From JAZDGL01 sp043806975 (lineage in GTDB: Bacteria; Patescibacteriota; Minisyncoccia; CAYZDR01), in NCBI GenBank assembly GCA_043806975.1, contig JAZDGL010000048.1:1-5027 (forward strand): a DNA stretch of 5,027 nucleotides, read 5' to 3'. A model generated the notes under the pieces. The model had not been told where the DNA came from. It worked only from the letters and a program-made list of their open reading frames with translations, and made no database searches. A program made the position numbers and the translations under genes. Of this stretch, positions 4,888 to 5,027 are shown in pieces. Every line of letters begins with the position of its first letter. Position 1 is the first letter of the stretch.

Positions 4888-5027
4888 TGTCAACCTCTAA
4901 AAATTCTGAACCGTTATTTACCTGTGGATAAGGAAAGTTTTTTTAAAAAATTAATTGTAAATTTTAGTGGCGCCTGGCAGTTTATGCTGGTATGCAGTCG
5001 TTTGCCATTGTAGTAATTTATTCTGTT
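4888..5027 (-). mobile_element. Right-edge fragment of an insertion sequence (3' end of element; rest outside window)
   Basis: A transposase C-terminus on the - strand stops at 4914. Outside it, about 26 nt further, the + strand reads TGTCAACCTCTAAAAATTCT from 4888. An end beginning TG is typical of IS3/IS481-type elements, and its distance from the transposase stop is right for a terminal inverted repeat. The exact boundary is inferred: the other end and any target duplication lie outside the window. The element points toward ftsQ, tail to tail with the gene cluster. Confidence 0.45.
4914..5027 (-). CDS. DDE transposase/integrase core, C-terminal fragment (5' part outside window)
   Basis: Reading the - strand from the window edge, an open frame gives 37 residues to a TAA (complement of 4914-4916). 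The segment INYYNGKRLHTSINCQAPLKF (the 4th to 23rd or so codons) matches the closing motif of rve-type transposases, roughly yYN-x-x-R-x-H-x-S-l-n-x-x-x-P-x-x-f, seen in IS3 and IS481 families. This region follows the last catalytic Glu of the DDE triad, which lies beyond the window. The tail is basic and ends STGK. The transposase would catalyse cut or copy of its own IS. Family choice (IS481 or IS3) cannot be settled from 37 residues. The reading is supported by the motif and by a plausible IS end just outside the stop. The opposite-strand frame here has no such support. Confidence 0.62.
   Translation of the reverse strand, partial: NRINYYNGKRLHTSINCQAPLKFTINFLKKLSLSTGK

Noticed and set aside
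4711..4893. Open frame on the - strand over the end of ftsQ and the following gap, with TTGACA on the - strand at 4888-4893 as a possible -35.
   Set aside because: The product is low in complexity and crosses the ftsQ end antisense. The only -10 candidate (TACAAA) is weak, and TTGACA is better explained as the probable IS end.
4923..4931. TGTGGATAA, a perfect DnaA-box (TTATCCACA on the - strand), as a sign of a replication origin.
   Set aside because: It is single, lies inside the transposase tail coding region, and the same 9-mer also occurs by chance within lysS at 740-748. No cluster of boxes or AT-rich unwinding repeats is present.
4992..5027. + strand ATG with 12 hydrophobic codons running off the edge.
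   Set aside because: No ribosome binding site, and the opposite strand carries a convincing transposase motif over the same bases.
1..5027. Alternative genetic code (UGA as Gly or Trp, as in some Patescibacteria), suggested by the lack of TGA stops.
   Set aside because: All genes are full length under the standard code, conserved Gly and Trp positions use ordinary codons, and five intact stops are too few to infer recoding.

Overview
The window looks like a piece of chromosome from an AT-rich bacterium with compact, closely spaced genes. Several protein details suggest a Candidate Phyla Radiation (Patescibacteria/Parcubacteria-like) lineage: LysRS with a shortened motif 3 that reads GFGVSER and ends in PLMRPK, SerRS with a TSEQ adenylation loop, FtsQ with a Cys-x4-Cys pair, and a Cys-rich membrane-anchored protein of a style common in those genomes. 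This lineage call is inferred from remembered family patterns, not from a search. The standard code reads every gene cleanly. All intact genes stop at TAA or TAG.

Layout, left to right. Positions 1-108 hold the 3' end of a membrane protein gene. Then come greA (132-590, transcript cleavage factor) and lysS (624-2081, lysyl-tRNA synthetase). A structured non-coding element follows (about 2085-2144), made of nested inverted repeats between two copies of a 12-nt direct repeat. Next are a small secreted, Cys-rich, C-terminally anchored protein with a DUF333-like module (2191-2634), serS (2696-3967, seryl-tRNA synthetase) and an ftsQ/divIB-like division gene (3983-4771). All of these are on the + strand and could be co-transcribed, except that the element at 2085-2144 may separate the greA-lysS half from the rest.

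After ftsQ lies a short region (4772-4887) with an 18-nt duplication carrying a Shine-Dalgarno-like motif, a possible 26-codon hydrophobic ORF and an overlapping hairpin-plus-T-tract that may be the operon terminator. From about 4888 to the right edge, on the - strand, is the 3' end of an insertion sequence. The last 37 codons of a DDE transposase/integrase (YYN..R.H.S motif) run off the window, and a probable terminal end begins TGTCAACC.

Functionally this is a housekeeping cluster: transcription elongation rescue, two class II aminoacyl-tRNA synthetases and a divisome membrane protein. The accessory content is the Cys-rich surface protein, the lysS-downstream repeat and the IS end. I see no defence system, CRISPR array, rRNA or tRNA gene. 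The items most worth a second look are the structured repeat at 2085-2144, the Cys-rich protein, and the ftsQ-transposase junction.
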